Of a stretch of 64,000 nucleotides of DNA, positions 17,812 through 26,709 are shown piece after piece. The stretch is from Candidatus Hydrogenedentota bacterium (GTDB lineage Bacteria; Hydrogenedentota; Hydrogenedentia; Hydrogenedentales; SLHB01): NCBI GenBank assembly GCA_035416745.1, contig DAOLNV010000005.1, positions 22,620-86,619 on the forward strand. The letters run 5' to 3'. The number at the start of each line of letters is the position of its first letter. The stretch's first letter is position 1. The translations under genes and the position numbers were made by a program. The notes below the pieces were generated by a model. It saw nothing but the letters and a program-made list of their open reading frames with translations, was not told where the DNA came from and did not search any database.

Positions 17812-17819
17812 GCTATACT
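17812..17819 (+). promoter_or_regulatory. Predicted extended -10 element of dxs
   Basis: TTTGCTATACT provides a TATACT -10 (17814-17819) with the TG extension at 17811-17812. No good -35 is found 16-18 bases upstream, as is common for extended -10 promoters. The dxs start lies about 40 bases downstream. Confidence 0.4.
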
Positions 17820-17860
17820 TGAATGAAGTGTCCAAACCAATTAATCTGCGGGATTTCAGA

Positions 17861-19780
17861 ATGAGCGACATGGAGACGCCTCCTGAGGAGCATATCCTGG
17901 AACGCATCAATGCTCCTACGGACCTGAAAGCGCTGACAATTGATGAGCTGAAGAGGCTGGCTCAGGAAATACGCGAGGTAATCCTGGCGAATGCTTCGGA
18001 GCACGGGGGCCACCTTGCCCCGCATCTGGGTGTCGTGGAGCTAACGCTGGCCATCCATTATGTTTTTGACACGGCTCAGGACCGCCTCATCTGGGACGTC
18101 GGTCATCAAACCTATACGCATAAACTTGTTACAGGCCGCCGCGAGCGATTCCATACCATACGCAGGAAGGGCGGGCTGAGCGGTTATCCGCGCAGGGATG
18201 AGAGCCCGTACGATGCGTTTGGGGTGGGCCACAGCTCGACATCCATTTCGGCGGCCCTGGGAATGGCAGTCGCGCGCGATCGACAGAACCAGAAATTCAA
18301 AGTCATTGCAGTAATCGGCGATGGCGCCATGACGGGCGGCATGGCATTCGAGGGATTGGCTCACGCAGGCCACGTCGCTACAGACCTGCTGGTGATTCTC
18401 AACGATAACAGGATGTCGATTGCGCCGAACGTCGGCGGCTTGTCCTCGTACTTGAGCCGGCTTATCACCGCGGGGGTTTATAATCGCGCGCGCGAAGACA
18501 TAGGCTCGTTCGTCAAACGGATGCTCGGTCCGCAATTCACGAAAGCCGCGCACAAACTCGAGCATTCCGTGAAGGGTTTGATTACTCCCGGCTCGCTTTT
18601 TCAAGAACTCGGGTTCAGGTACATAGGGCCTGCCGACGGTCATGATCTTGACACCCTGGTAGGGCTCCTTTCGAACATCAAGGACTTTCGCGGCCCCGTC
18701 CTGTTCCACTGTGTTACTCAAAAAGGCAAGGGCTACCCGTTTGCTGAAGAAGACCCCCTGAAATACCATGGGGTTCGGGCTTTTGATCTCGAGACCGGGC
18801 AGTTCCGGCCTTCCGCTGGTGACGCCAGGAAGGTGCGGGTCCGTTCATTCACCGAAGCGTTTGCGGAAACCTTGATCGAGGAAGCCCACAAAGACAGTCG
18901 TATCGTAGGCATTACGGCGGCTATGCCTACGGGGACGGGGCTGAGTGAATTTCAAAAGGTCTTTCCGGACCGCGTCTTTGACGTAGGCATTTGCGAGCAG
19001 CATGCGGTCACGTTCGCGGCGGGCCTTGCCGCGGAGGGCCAAAAGCCGGTCTGTGCGATTTATTCGACGTTTTTCCAGCGGTGTTTCGACCAGTTTGTCC
19101 ACGATGTATGTCTGCAAAAGCTTCCCGTGGTGTTTGCCCTGGATCGTGCGGGAGCCGTCGGGGAGGATAGCCCGACCCAGCAGGGGGCTTTCGATATTTC
19201 CTTCTTGCGGTGCGTTCCGGACATCGCACTTCTTGTGCCCCGTGACGACCTCGACCTGGCGGCCATGCTGCGGTGGGCGCTCCAGCAGCAACGGCCCGTC
19301 GTCTTACGATTTGCCCGCGGGCAGGCGCCCGCCATCGGTGCGCCGGGCGAACGGGATATTTCGAAGGGGGAGATTCTGCGGGACGGCAAGGATGCTACCA
19401 TCCTCGCCGTCGGCCCGATTGTTGGCGCGTGCCTGGGAGCAGCCGAAAAGCTTGCCGCCGCGGGGCTGTCCGTAGGCGTAGCAGATGCGCGATGGGTCAA
19501 ACCCCTCGACGCCGATCTCCTCACGAAGTTGGCGGACTTACCCATCATCACGGTCGAAGAGAACACCATCGAAGGCGGGTTCGGCTCCGCGGTCATGGAG
19601 TTCTTTGAAGAGCGCAGACCTGCCAGCGACGTCCGGATTCACCGGCTCGGGTTTCCTGACCGGTTCATAGAGCACGCCACACGGGATGAACAGCTCGAAG
19701 AGACCGGGCTGAGCGCGGAATCGATTTGCCGGACCGCCTGTGCCTTTCTCGGGCAACACGCGCCCGAGCCTGTCAGATAG
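17861..19780 (+). CDS. dxs: 1-deoxy-D-xylulose-5-phosphate synthase
   Basis: 639 residues from ATG 17861, the start that matches the family length; a longer in-frame upstream part would overlap the preceding gene. This thiamine-diphosphate enzyme condenses pyruvate and glyceraldehyde-3-phosphate, the first step of the MEP isoprenoid pathway. Visible are the substrate His region VGHQTYTHK, the thiamine-binding GDGAMTGGMAFEGL with the downstream NDNRMSI, the catalytic-Glu region DVGICEQHAVTFAAGLA, and a transketolase C-terminal domain. No ribosome-binding site stronger than GGGA is seen. It converges with purF, 33 bases apart. Confidence 0.96.
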   Translation: MSDMETPPEEHILERINAPTDLKALTIDELKRLAQEIREVILANASEHGGHLAPHLGVVELTLAIHYVFDTAQDRLIWDVGHQTYTHKLVTGRRERFHTIRRKGGLSGYPRRDESPYDAFGVGHSSTSISAALGMAVARDRQNQKFKVIAVIGDGAMTGGMAFEGLAHAGHVATDLLVILNDNRMSIAPNVGGLSSYLSRLITAGVYNRAREDIGSFVKRMLGPQFTKAAHKLEHSVKGLITPGSLFQELGFRYIGPADGHDLDTLVGLLSNIKDFRGPVLFHCVTQKGKGYPFAEEDPLKYHGVRAFDLETGQFRPSAGDARKVRVRSFTEAFAETLIEEAHKDSRIVGITAAMPTGTGLSEFQKVFPDRVFDVGICEQHAVTFAAGLAAEGQKPVCAIYSTFFQRCFDQFVHDVCLQKLPVVFALDRAGAVGEDSPTQQGAFDISFLRCVPDIALLVPRDDLDLAAMLRWALQQQRPVVLRFARGQAPAIGAPGERDISKGEILRDGKDATILAVGPIVGACLGAAEKLAAAGLSVGVADARWVKPLDADLLTKLADLPIITVEENTIEGGFGSAVMEFFEERRPASDVRIHRLGFPDRFIEHATRDEQLEETGLSAESICRTACAFLGQHAPEPVR

Positions 19781-19813
19781 GGCGCATCAGAAAAATGCCA
19801 GGCCTGCCTTGGT

Positions 19814-21340
19814 TCAGGCGGAAGGCAGAACCGGTCCCCAATGGCCAAGTTCCAGAGCGCCCATTTCCGCGCTGCGGTCGACATGACGCGGCACCTTGCG
19901 CGTAGACTCGAAATCTTTGGGAGTCGGTGTCGGATAGTCACTATTGAAGCAGGCGAGGCAAAACATCTCTTGGGGAATCTCTGTTGCTTCGACCATGCTC
20001 GGGATGGTGTTGAATGCCAGGGTCGTCACCCCGATGAATTCGCGTATCTGCTCCACCGGCATGTTGGCCGCGATAAGTCTTTCCTGCTTGGGGGTGTCGA
20101 TCCCATAGTAGCAGGAACTGATGATAGGCGGGCAACTGATTCGGAAATGTACTTCCTTCACGCCGCATTTCCAGAGCAGCGTGATGATCTTGCGGGCGGT
20201 GGTTCCGCGCACTATCGAGTCGTCTACCAGGACGATGCGTTTCCCCTGAATGGCGCTTCGGGCCGGGTTCAGCTTGATTTTCACGCCGAAGTCGCGAATG
20301 CGCTGGTCGGGCTCGATGAACGTGCGCCCGACATAGTGATTCCGGATGAACCCCATGTCGAAAGGAATCCTGGACTCGTGTGAATAGCCCAGGGCCGCCT
20401 GGTTCGACGAGTCCGGAACGGCCATGACGAGATCGGCCTCGACAGGACGGATTCTGGCCAGATTGCGTCCCAACTGTTTGCGCACCTCATCGACGCTTCT
20501 GCCGAATATCGTGCTGTCGGGACGCGCGACATAGACGAATTCAAAGATGCACGCGCGGGTTCTCTCTGGTGCAAAGGGTTTTATGGACTCGATGCCTTTG
20601 CGCGTCATGACCAGCACCTCGCCGGGCTCTATCTCGCGCACCCATTCGGCATCAATAATGTCCAGGGCGCAGGTTTCACTGGCCACCACGTGTGCGTCTC
20701 CCAGGCGGCCGAGCCACAGGGGGCGGAACCCGAACGGGTCGCGGGCGACCACGAGCATCTCTCCATTGGTAGCCAGAATCGAGTACGCGCCGGACACTTG
20801 TTTCAAGGCTTCAATGACACCGTCCGCGAAACGCTCTTTCTGCGACCGGGCAATCAGGTGAATGACGACGCCCGTGTCTGAGCTGGAATGGAAGATGGCT
20901 CCCTGGTCTTCAAGTTGTTCGCGGAGGCGTGCCGCGTTCACAAGATTTCCGTTGTGGCAGACGGCCATGGACCCGCGCGAGTAATCCGCCAGAAGAGGCT
21001 GTACGTTCTTCAATTCGCTGGTGCCGAAGGTCGAATAGCGCACGTGGCCAATTGCGATATCTCCGGTCAGATTGGCTAAGCGGTGGGGCTTGAACACGTC
21101 TGACACGAGGCCTACCCCGCGATGGGCGCGCAGGGTCTCGCCATCGCAACTCACGATGCCCGCGCCTTCCTGGCCGCGGTGCTGCAAAGCGTATAGCCCC
21201 AAGTAAGTCAGTGTTGTTGCTTCGGGGTTCCCGAACACGCCAAAGATGCCGCACTCGTGGCCTGGCGATTCCGTCAAACGGTGGGAATGGTCTGTGTCGG
21301 CAGACTCTTGAGGTTCGTCATCACAAGTACCTTGGGTCAT
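19814..21340 (-). CDS. purF: Amidophosphoribosyltransferase (iron-sulfur type)
   Basis: 508 residues. It makes 5-phosphoribosylamine from PRPP and glutamine, the first committed purine step. The N-terminal Ntn-hydrolase domain has the catalytic Cys in HECGIFGVFG at residue 30, so a propeptide of 29 residues must be removed, as in Bacillus PurF. The PRPP loop is VLVDDSIVRGTTARKI. Cysteines in RACIFEFVY, in RISCPPIISSC and in the C-terminal FCLACF correspond to the four ligands of the [4Fe-4S] cluster found in that class; the match is by position and motif. It follows purC with one base between them. Confidence 0.95.
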   Translation of the reverse strand: MTQGTCDDEPQESADTDHSHRLTESPGHECGIFGVFGNPEATTLTYLGLYALQHRGQEGAGIVSCDGETLRAHRGVGLVSDVFKPHRLANLTGDIAIGHVRYSTFGTSELKNVQPLLADYSRGSMAVCHNGNLVNAARLREQLEDQGAIFHSSSDTGVVIHLIARSQKERFADGVIEALKQVSGAYSILATNGEMLVVARDPFGFRPLWLGRLGDAHVVASETCALDIIDAEWVREIEPGEVLVMTRKGIESIKPFAPERTRACIFEFVYVARPDSTIFGRSVDEVRKQLGRNLARIRPVEADLVMAVPDSSNQAALGYSHESRIPFDMGFIRNHYVGRTFIEPDQRIRDFGVKIKLNPARSAIQGKRIVLVDDSIVRGTTARKIITLLWKCGVKEVHFRISCPPIISSCYYGIDTPKQERLIAANMPVEQIREFIGVTTLAFNTIPSMVEATEIPQEMFCLACFNSDYPTPTPKDFESTRKVPRHVDRSAEMGALELGHWGPVLPSA

Positions 21341-21341
21341 C

Positions 21342-22232
21342 TTAGAAGTCGTCCCTGCCGGTTAGTTTTCTGTACGCTTCCACATATTTCTCACGCGTTT
21401 TCGCGACAACGTCATCGGGCAAAGCGGGGGGGGGCGAGTCTTTGTCCCAGCCCGTGGCCTCGAGCCAGTCACGCACGAACTGCTTGTCGTAACTGGGCTG
21501 TCCGCGCCCCGGCTCGTACTGATCCGCAGGCCAGTACCTGGAAGAGTCTGGCGTCAATGCCTCGTCGGCGAGCATCAACTCGTCCTCATAGAGGCCAAAT
21601 TCGAACTTGGTGTCGCAAAGAATGATGCCCTTCGATTCGGCTATCTCGCGGGCGTGAAGGTAAATCGCGATGCCTTTCGCAGCGGCGTCTTCCGCCCATT
21701 TCCGGCCAATGATCTCCCCCGCTTCCTCCGGATGGATATTGATGTCGTGTCCGTCGCTGGCCTTCGTCGCCGGGGTAAAGATCGGATGCTCCAATCTGCT
21801 GGATTCCTGCAAGCCCTTGGGCAGGGGCATGCCGCAAACCGTTCCGTGGTCGCGATATTCTTTCCATCCACTTCCTGCCAGATAGCCGCGAATCACAAAT
21901 TCAACGGGGAACATCTGGCATTTGTGCACGAGCATCGAGCGTCCTTCAAACTGCTCCGGTGATTTCTGGAACTCATCCGGAAAATCACGCAAGTCGCTGG
22001 AAACAAGATGGTTGCGGCACAATTCCCGCGTCATGTCAAACCAGTACAGGGACATCTGGGTCAAGATCTTCCCCTTGTCGGGAATGCCAACGGGATTGAC
22101 CCAGTCAAATGCTGAAATGCGATCCGTTGCCACAATGAGCAACGTGTCGCCCAAATTATAGATATCTCTTACTTTGCCGCGAGAAACCGGTTCCTTCCCC
22201 GGTAAATGGGTTTCACAAAGCGCCTCCGCCAT
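21342..22232 (-). CDS. purC: Phosphoribosylaminoimidazole-succinocarboxamide synthase
   Basis: 296 residues from ATG 22232, seven bases after GGGGAG (a GTG directly upstream is possible). It ligates aspartate to CAIR using ATP. The N-terminus GKVRDIYNLGDTLLIVATDRISAFDW and the block LVHKCQMFPVEFVIRGYLAGSGWKEY are strong family signatures (quoted in parts: GKVRDIYNLGD, FPVEFVIRGYLAGSGWKEY). The length is that of the longer, yeast ADE1-like class rather than the 240-residue E. coli class. It is the first gene of a purC-purF pair. Confidence 0.95.
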   Translation of the reverse strand: MAEALCETHLPGKEPVSRGKVRDIYNLGDTLLIVATDRISAFDWVNPVGIPDKGKILTQMSLYWFDMTRELCRNHLVSSDLRDFPDEFQKSPEQFEGRSMLVHKCQMFPVEFVIRGYLAGSGWKEYRDHGTVCGMPLPKGLQESSRLEHPIFTPATKASDGHDINIHPEEAGEIIGRKWAEDAAAKGIAIYLHAREIAESKGIILCDTKFEFGLYEDELMLADEALTPDSSRYWPADQYEPGRGQPSYDKQFVRDWLEATGWDKDSPPPALPDDVVAKTREKYVEAYRKLTGRDDF

Positions 22233-22235
22233 CAC

Positions 22236-22809
22236 GATTCTCCCCTTTGTTACCTATGGTATACTTGAAAGAACTCGACGGGATGACCACCATGTATGCT
22301 TGGGCAGAGCACCGGCGCAGGCCATGCCGTGGAGTTGCATACGTTGTCTTGGAAAAGGAAGGGCTGAATTGTCCGTGCCCGCACTCAATTCCCTTTTCTT
22401 CAGACCTGCCAATTCGCATCCTGTGTCCACCGAATGATACGTGTCAGGAAAGTGCTTGTCAACGGAAAAGCTCAAGAGATTCACGAAGAGGATAGAAGAA
22501 TTCGAGAATGCAATACGGGGAATGCGGCCTTGATAGGGAGGGCTATCTTTCCTGAAGACCTGGATACCCATCTTGGGCACGCGCCCCCGGGCGTTGCTGA
22601 TTTGCGACGTTTCAACGGTTGTTGCGAGGTAATTAGTTGACAAAATGGGTGTGAGCCTGAAATTGTTAGACAATAGGGCATTTATTGTGTTACATTCGCA
22701 CGGGGGTCTTGCGGGGTATACGGGGGTAATGGTTTTCCCGCAAGGAAACTCGTGCCGGGGGAGCTTGTAGCGCGCCTGTCTGTCAAGACCGCGCGCGGAG
22801 ATAACGAGT
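22236..22809. other. Gene-poor divergent intergenic region
   Basis: No convincing gene is seen in these 574 bases between purC (leftward) and the TPR gene (rightward); the short frames that exist lack ribosome-binding sites and family resemblance. It contains the palindrome ATTGT-TAG-ACAAT (22662-22674), a TTGACA at 22637-22642 without a partner -10, and a possible promoter TAGACA (22667-22672) with TACATT (22691-22696) at 18-base spacing toward the TPR gene. A motif CGGGGGT recurs just after it. The palindrome overlaps the -35, so it could be an operator. Confidence 0.35.
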
Positions 22810-23607
22810 ATGTCGCTTTTTCAGCAACTTGGTCTGGGGTGGATAATCTGCGGGCTACTGCTGATCCCCTACCTGTGTTGGGGCGTCTACCTTCTGAAGG
22901 TGCGATTTCAGCGTCAGGAGGAACTCAGCGTGGCCGGTGAGGCACTCACCTTTCTTGGACTGATCCTGTTTCTGATCATCGAATTCTCTTTCCTCAATCT
23001 CTGGCTTCGCAACTCCCCGTTGATACTCATACTCGCGGTGGTCGGTCTTCTGGCTTCCGTGCTTGCCCTTTATGGGCCCATGCTGATCTCTCTAGGTTCG
23101 CATATGCTGGTTGACGCGGTGATGCCGTCAGGCGCTCCGCTGAGTCACACGCCAAGATACGGCGCGGCGGAAGGCTTCGAACAGAAGGGCAATTATGAGG
23201 CGGCGGCTAGAGAATACATGGCTGTTGCCCGTATGTTTCCGAAAGAGGCCAAGGCTTCATTGCGTGCCGGCGACAATCTGATGAAACTGGACCGGCCCGA
23301 AGAGGCAGTACTCTGGTTGAGACGGGGGCTGAATTGCATTTCCGATGCGGAGGAATCCCTGCGGGTGGTCAATCGCATCGCTGAAATTTACCTTCGGCGT
23401 CTCAACCGGTCTGAGGATGCCATAGAAGCCTTCAACGGCTACATCGAGCGCTTCCCTGAATCGGAATACGTGGAAACGGTCAAGAAGCGTTTGGGCCGTC
23501 TCGGCGCCCCGAGCGTTTCGCCGGCGGAAGAAGAGCCTGGCGCCCTCCTGCCTGAAGAACGCCCCAATCTCCTGCCGGACGGTCCGTCCTATCTTCCCGA
23601 CGATTGA
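22810..23607 (+). CDS. Membrane-anchored tetratricopeptide-repeat protein
   Basis: 265 residues; GGAG lies nine bases before the ATG. Three hydrophobic segments occupy about residues 8-30, 43-64 and 70-95. A soluble part of TPR-like helix pairs follows (AEGFEQKGNYEAAAREYMAVARMFP, read in parts as GFEQKGNYEAAAREY and MFPKEAKASLRAGDNLMKL; also LNRSEDAIEAFNGYIERFPES). The C-terminus is acidic and proline-rich. Function unknown; TPR domains usually scaffold protein contacts, here at the cytoplasmic face. It converges with the exbD-like gene, with a CGCCC/GGGCG hairpin (23610-23626) between them but no T-run. Confidence 0.7.
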   Translation: MSLFQQLGLGWIICGLLLIPYLCWGVYLLKVRFQRQEELSVAGEALTFLGLILFLIIEFSFLNLWLRNSPLILILAVVGLLASVLALYGPMLISLGSHMLVDAVMPSGAPLSHTPRYGAAEGFEQKGNYEAAAREYMAVARMFPKEAKASLRAGDNLMKLDRPEEAVLWLRRGLNCISDAEESLRVVNRIAEIYLRRLNRSEDAIEAFNGYIERFPESEYVETVKKRLGRLGAPSVSPAEEEPGALLPEERPNLLPDGPSYLPDD

Positions 23608-23650
23608 CCCGCCCGTCCGGTGGGCGCCTGGGCTCGACGTCGACAGCTGT

Positions 23651-24073
23651 TCATTGTTCTTTTCGGGGGTCTTCGTAACGCGTGGGGATGATAAGTTTGG
23701 CGCCGCCGGCATGGCGCGCGATGTCTATGGCGCGCACAACGCGCCCGAAGTCGGCGTTCTCGTCGGCGCGCAAGACGAAGACTGCTTCCGGGTCCTCGGT
23801 TAACAACGCAACGATGGATTTCTGCAGGCCGCTTTCATCTACGCGCTGCTGTCCAAAGAAGAAATCGCCCGTGGCCGTTACCGTAATCTCGTGGGAGTCC
23901 ATTTTCTGTTGGGTGGCACTCTCCGCATGAGGAAGCGTCACGTCGATGCCAAGCTGCTCGCGAAAGGTCGAGGAGACCATGAAGAAGATAAGAAGAATGA
24001 ACATCATGTCGATAAGCGACGTAATGTTGATAGTGGGCCGCCTTCTGGGACGGTTGCGAAACGCTGAACTCAT
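23651..24073 (-). CDS. Biopolymer transport protein of the ExbD/TolR family
   Basis: 140 residues; GAAGGAG lies upstream of the ATG. One N-terminal transmembrane helix contains the proton-relay Asp in INITSLIDMMFILLIFFMV (about residues 15-33). A periplasmic domain ends with FGRVVRAIDIARHAGGAKLI, as expected of ExbD/TolR. These proteins work with an ExbB/TolQ motor to energise outer-membrane import or envelope constriction. No ExbB/TolQ or TonB gene is adjacent, so its motor partner must be encoded elsewhere. Confidence 0.9.
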   Translation of the reverse strand: MSSAFRNRPRRRPTINITSLIDMMFILLIFFMVSSTFREQLGIDVTLPHAESATQQKMDSHEITVTATGDFFFGQQRVDESGLQKSIVALLTEDPEAVFVLRADENADFGRVVRAIDIARHAGGAKLIIPTRYEDPRKEQ

Positions 24074-24113
24074 GCCACTCCTTCATCTGTTCAAGCAATC
24101 TGGACGATTGCCA

Positions 24114-24142
24114 ATTCTAGGAATGTTTTCAAGCGAATACAA
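24114..24142 (-). promoter_or_regulatory. Predicted promoter of the exbD-like gene
   Basis: On the minus strand TTGTAT (24142-24137) and TAGAAT (24119-24114) lie 17 bases apart, placing transcription about 35 bases before the ATG at 24073. The -10 matches five of six consensus bases; the -35 only three. Confidence 0.4.
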
Positions 24143-24365
24143 GTCGTTTCCTCTCATTGAGGCGCCTGAAAAACCTCTGCCAAGCGCATGGCGCAAACGG
24201 AGCGCAGCCAGCCAAGAACCTTATGCCGCAAATACCTTGTTTCTGATGGCGTTTTTCGGGAATCGAAAAGGGACATATCCTTTAAGACCGGTTTTTCGGT
24301 AAGGTGGCGGGTTCTTAAGCTGTTTTCGGGCAAGGTCTTCGCCCCATTCTTTTTGTCCCTGTCAT

Positions 24366-24395
24366 TTGCGTGGTTTGCAGGGATTCGGGTACACT
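24366..24395 (+). promoter_or_regulatory. Weak candidate promoter of the response-regulator gene
   Basis: TTGCGT (24366-24371) and TACACT (24390-24395) are 18 bases apart, about 48 bases before the GTG start. The rest of the 369-base divergent gap (24074-24442) shows no gene; it holds a small ACCG/CGGT hairpin around 24283-24300. Confidence 0.25.
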
Positions 24396-24442
24396 TTGAT
24401 ATGTGAGAGGGAAGGGAGCCTGACGGGTTCAAACCTGAGGAA

Positions 24443-25378
24443 GTGGAAGTGCATACCTGTTGTGTTTGTGTTGCCGATAGCGATGAGGGTAGCGCCAGAC
24501 TGCTGGCGGACGGCCTGAAGCAGAATGAATACGATGTGCGGGTTGTCACCACCGGCGCAGAGGTTTGCCGAGAGTGCCGCAAAGGGGATGTCCAAGTCCT
24601 GGTGCTGGATGCGAACATGCCCGATACGGACGGGATTGCTTTAGCGCGGCAGCTTAAGGCCGACCAGAAGACGGCCGGGTTGGTCATATTGACGGCATTG
24701 GACAAGACTGCCCAGCAGCGGTTCTCCATCGAAGACGCCCTTGGCGTGGAAGACTACGTGACCAAACCTTACAACCTGCCTATGGTCATGATTCGGATGG
24801 AGGCCGCCATTCGTAAGAAATTCGGCACGAGGTGTCTTGACAACTGTGACGATGCTCTGGGCGACACCTCATACACCGATGAACTTACGGGATTGCGCAA
24901 TCGCCGGTATCTCCTGGAGCGCCTTCAGGAAGAGGTCGAAAAAGCCCATCGGTACAATTTCCCTGTTTCCTGTGTGGTTTTTGACGTGGACGAAGTGGAA
25001 GCGCTCGACGATGAACTTGGTTCGGTCTCCCTGGACGACCTTCTGGTGGAACTGGCCATGGCCATGCGGAATCACAGCCGCACATTCGATATTGTGTCGC
25101 GGTACGACGGTTCGATGTTCGCGGCCGTGCTGCCTCACGCTGACCTGGATCAGGCCATTCGGTATGCGCACAAGATCCTCGACGAGGTCGAGAACACGAC
25201 GTTCGCCGACCCCTGTTTTCCTTCGAAAACCCGGTTGAGCGCGGGGATTGTCGCGTGCAAGAATGGCAGTGCTCGGGGCGCAGAAGCGGTATTGGCGGAG
25301 GCGATGCAAAGCTTGCTCGCGGCCCAGGGTTCGAACGGCAAACGTGTGAGGGCCCGCACCCTTTCGGAAGGCGGCTAA
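24443..25378 (+). CDS. Response regulator with a degenerate GGDEF output domain
   Basis: 311 residues from GTG 24443, with TGAGG just upstream. Receiver domain, residues 1-120: acidic pair DSDE (about 12-15), phospho-acceptor Asp56 in VLVLDANMPDTDG, a Thr in VILTALDK and Lys in YVTKPYN. A diguanylate-cyclase-like domain follows, with DELTGLRNRRYLLERL (about 149-164) and VVFDVDEVEALDDELG, but the active-site loop reads RYDGSMFAAVL where GG(D/E)EF is expected. Catalysis is therefore unlikely, and the module may bind a partner or nucleotide. No kinase partner gene is adjacent. Confidence 0.87.
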   Translation: MEVHTCCVCVADSDEGSARLLADGLKQNEYDVRVVTTGAEVCRECRKGDVQVLVLDANMPDTDGIALARQLKADQKTAGLVILTALDKTAQQRFSIEDALGVEDYVTKPYNLPMVMIRMEAAIRKKFGTRCLDNCDDALGDTSYTDELTGLRNRRYLLERLQEEVEKAHRYNFPVSCVVFDVDEVEALDDELGSVSLDDLLVELAMAMRNHSRTFDIVSRYDGSMFAAVLPHADLDQAIRYAHKILDEVENTTFADPCFPSKTRLSAGIVACKNGSARGAEAVLAEAMQSLLAAQGSNGKRVRARTLSEGG

Positions 25379-25406
25379 TCGCCCAAGACTCGATGGAGCC
25401 GTCTTC

Positions 25407-26687
25407 TCAGATACTCAAATGTGTCAGGGCCTTTTTGCCGATATCCGTGCGGTAGTGGGCGTTGTCGAACCGGATCTTGCTTACGGCGGCGTATGCGTTT
25501 GCGATCGCCCGGGGAATATCGGAGCCTTTTGCAGTCACGTTAAGGACCCTGCCGCCGTTGGTGACCAGAGCGCCGTTTGCAATGCCTGTGCCTGCGTGAA
25601 AGACCACCGCGCCGGTTTCCTTCTCGGCGTCGGAAACCCCCTCGATGACCTTGCCTTTTTCATATGGGCCGGGGTATCCCCCCGAGGCCATCACCACCGT
25701 GACGCAGGCCCCCTCCTCCCATTCGAGTGAGACGCGGCCCAGCGTGCCATCGCAGCATGCCAGCAGGACCGGCAGCAGGTCGTTCTTCATCCGGGGAAGG
25801 ACAACTTGGACTTCCGGGTCTCCGAACCGGCAGTTGAACTCGATGACCTTGGGGCCGTCCCGAGTAATCATCAACCCGGCATAGAGCACTCCGGTGTACG
25901 GCGCGCCGGCTCTTGCCATGCCCAGGACGCACGGTTCGAGAATTGTGCGGGTAATCTCTTCAAACAGCGCATCGGTAACCACAGGCGCGGGCGAGTAAGC
26001 TCCCATTCCTCCGGTATTGGGGCCCTTATCGCCATCGAACACTGCCTTATGGTCCTGGCTTGAAGCCATGGGGACCACCGTTCTCCCATCCGAGAATGCT
26101 AGAATCGAAGCCTCTTCGCCGAACAGGCATTCTTCGATGAGGACGCGGGCGCCGGCGTCTCCGAAGGCTTTGTCCTCCATGGCGGCTTTTATCGCGCTGA
26201 TTGCGGTATCGATGTCGTGGGCCACGGTGACGCCCTTGCCTGCAGCCAATCCGTCGGCTTTGATGACAACGGGGGCGCCCTTCCTGCGGACGTACGCGAT
26301 GGCGCCGGCAGAGTCGGTGAATTCGGCGGATTCGGCGGTGGGGATCCCGCAGCGGCTCATGATGTGCTTGGCGAAACTCTTGCTCGCTTCCAGCCGGGCC
26401 GCGGAAGCCGTTGGTCCGAACGCCTTGATGCCCTCCGCGGTCAGATGGTCGACGAGCCCCCTGGACAGCGGGTCTTCCGGGCCGATAACCGCCAGTCCTA
26501 CCCTTTCGTGTTTAGCGAGTGCGGCGAGTTTATCGAACTCATTGACGCCTATGCCGACGCAACGCCCAATCGCGGCCATTCCGGGATTGCCCGGAGCGCA
26601 GAGCACTTCTTCGACCCTCGGACTCTGGGCAAGTTTCCAGGTGAGAGCGTGTTCACGTCCTCCGCTTCCCACGACCAATACCTTCAC
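25407..26687 (-). CDS. purD: Phosphoribosylamine-glycine ligase
   Basis: 426 residues. This ATP-grasp enzyme makes GAR, the second step of purine synthesis. Visible are the N-terminal dinucleotide-fold start VLVVGSGGREHALTWKL, the ATP-grasp lysine region VVIKADGLAAGKGVTVA, and the metal-binding EFNCRFGDPEVQVVLP. Length is normal. It begins 22 bases after the purH half-gene and is surely co-transcribed with it. Confidence 0.96.
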   Translation of the reverse strand: MKVLVVGSGGREHALTWKLAQSPRVEEVLCAPGNPGMAAIGRCVGIGVNEFDKLAALAKHERVGLAVIGPEDPLSRGLVDHLTAEGIKAFGPTASAARLEASKSFAKHIMSRCGIPTAESAEFTDSAGAIAYVRRKGAPVVIKADGLAAGKGVTVAHDIDTAISAIKAAMEDKAFGDAGARVLIEECLFGEEASILAFSDGRTVVPMASSQDHKAVFDGDKGPNTGGMGAYSPAPVVTDALFEEITRTILEPCVLGMARAGAPYTGVLYAGLMITRDGPKVIEFNCRFGDPEVQVVLPRMKNDLLPVLLACCDGTLGRVSLEWEEGACVTVVMASGGYPGPYEKGKVIEGVSDAEKETGAVVFHAGTGIANGALVTNGGRVLNVTAKGSDIPRAIANAYAAVSKIRFDNAHYRTDIGKKALTHLSI

Positions 26688-26709
26688 CGTTCTTTCTCCT
26701 TACGAGACG

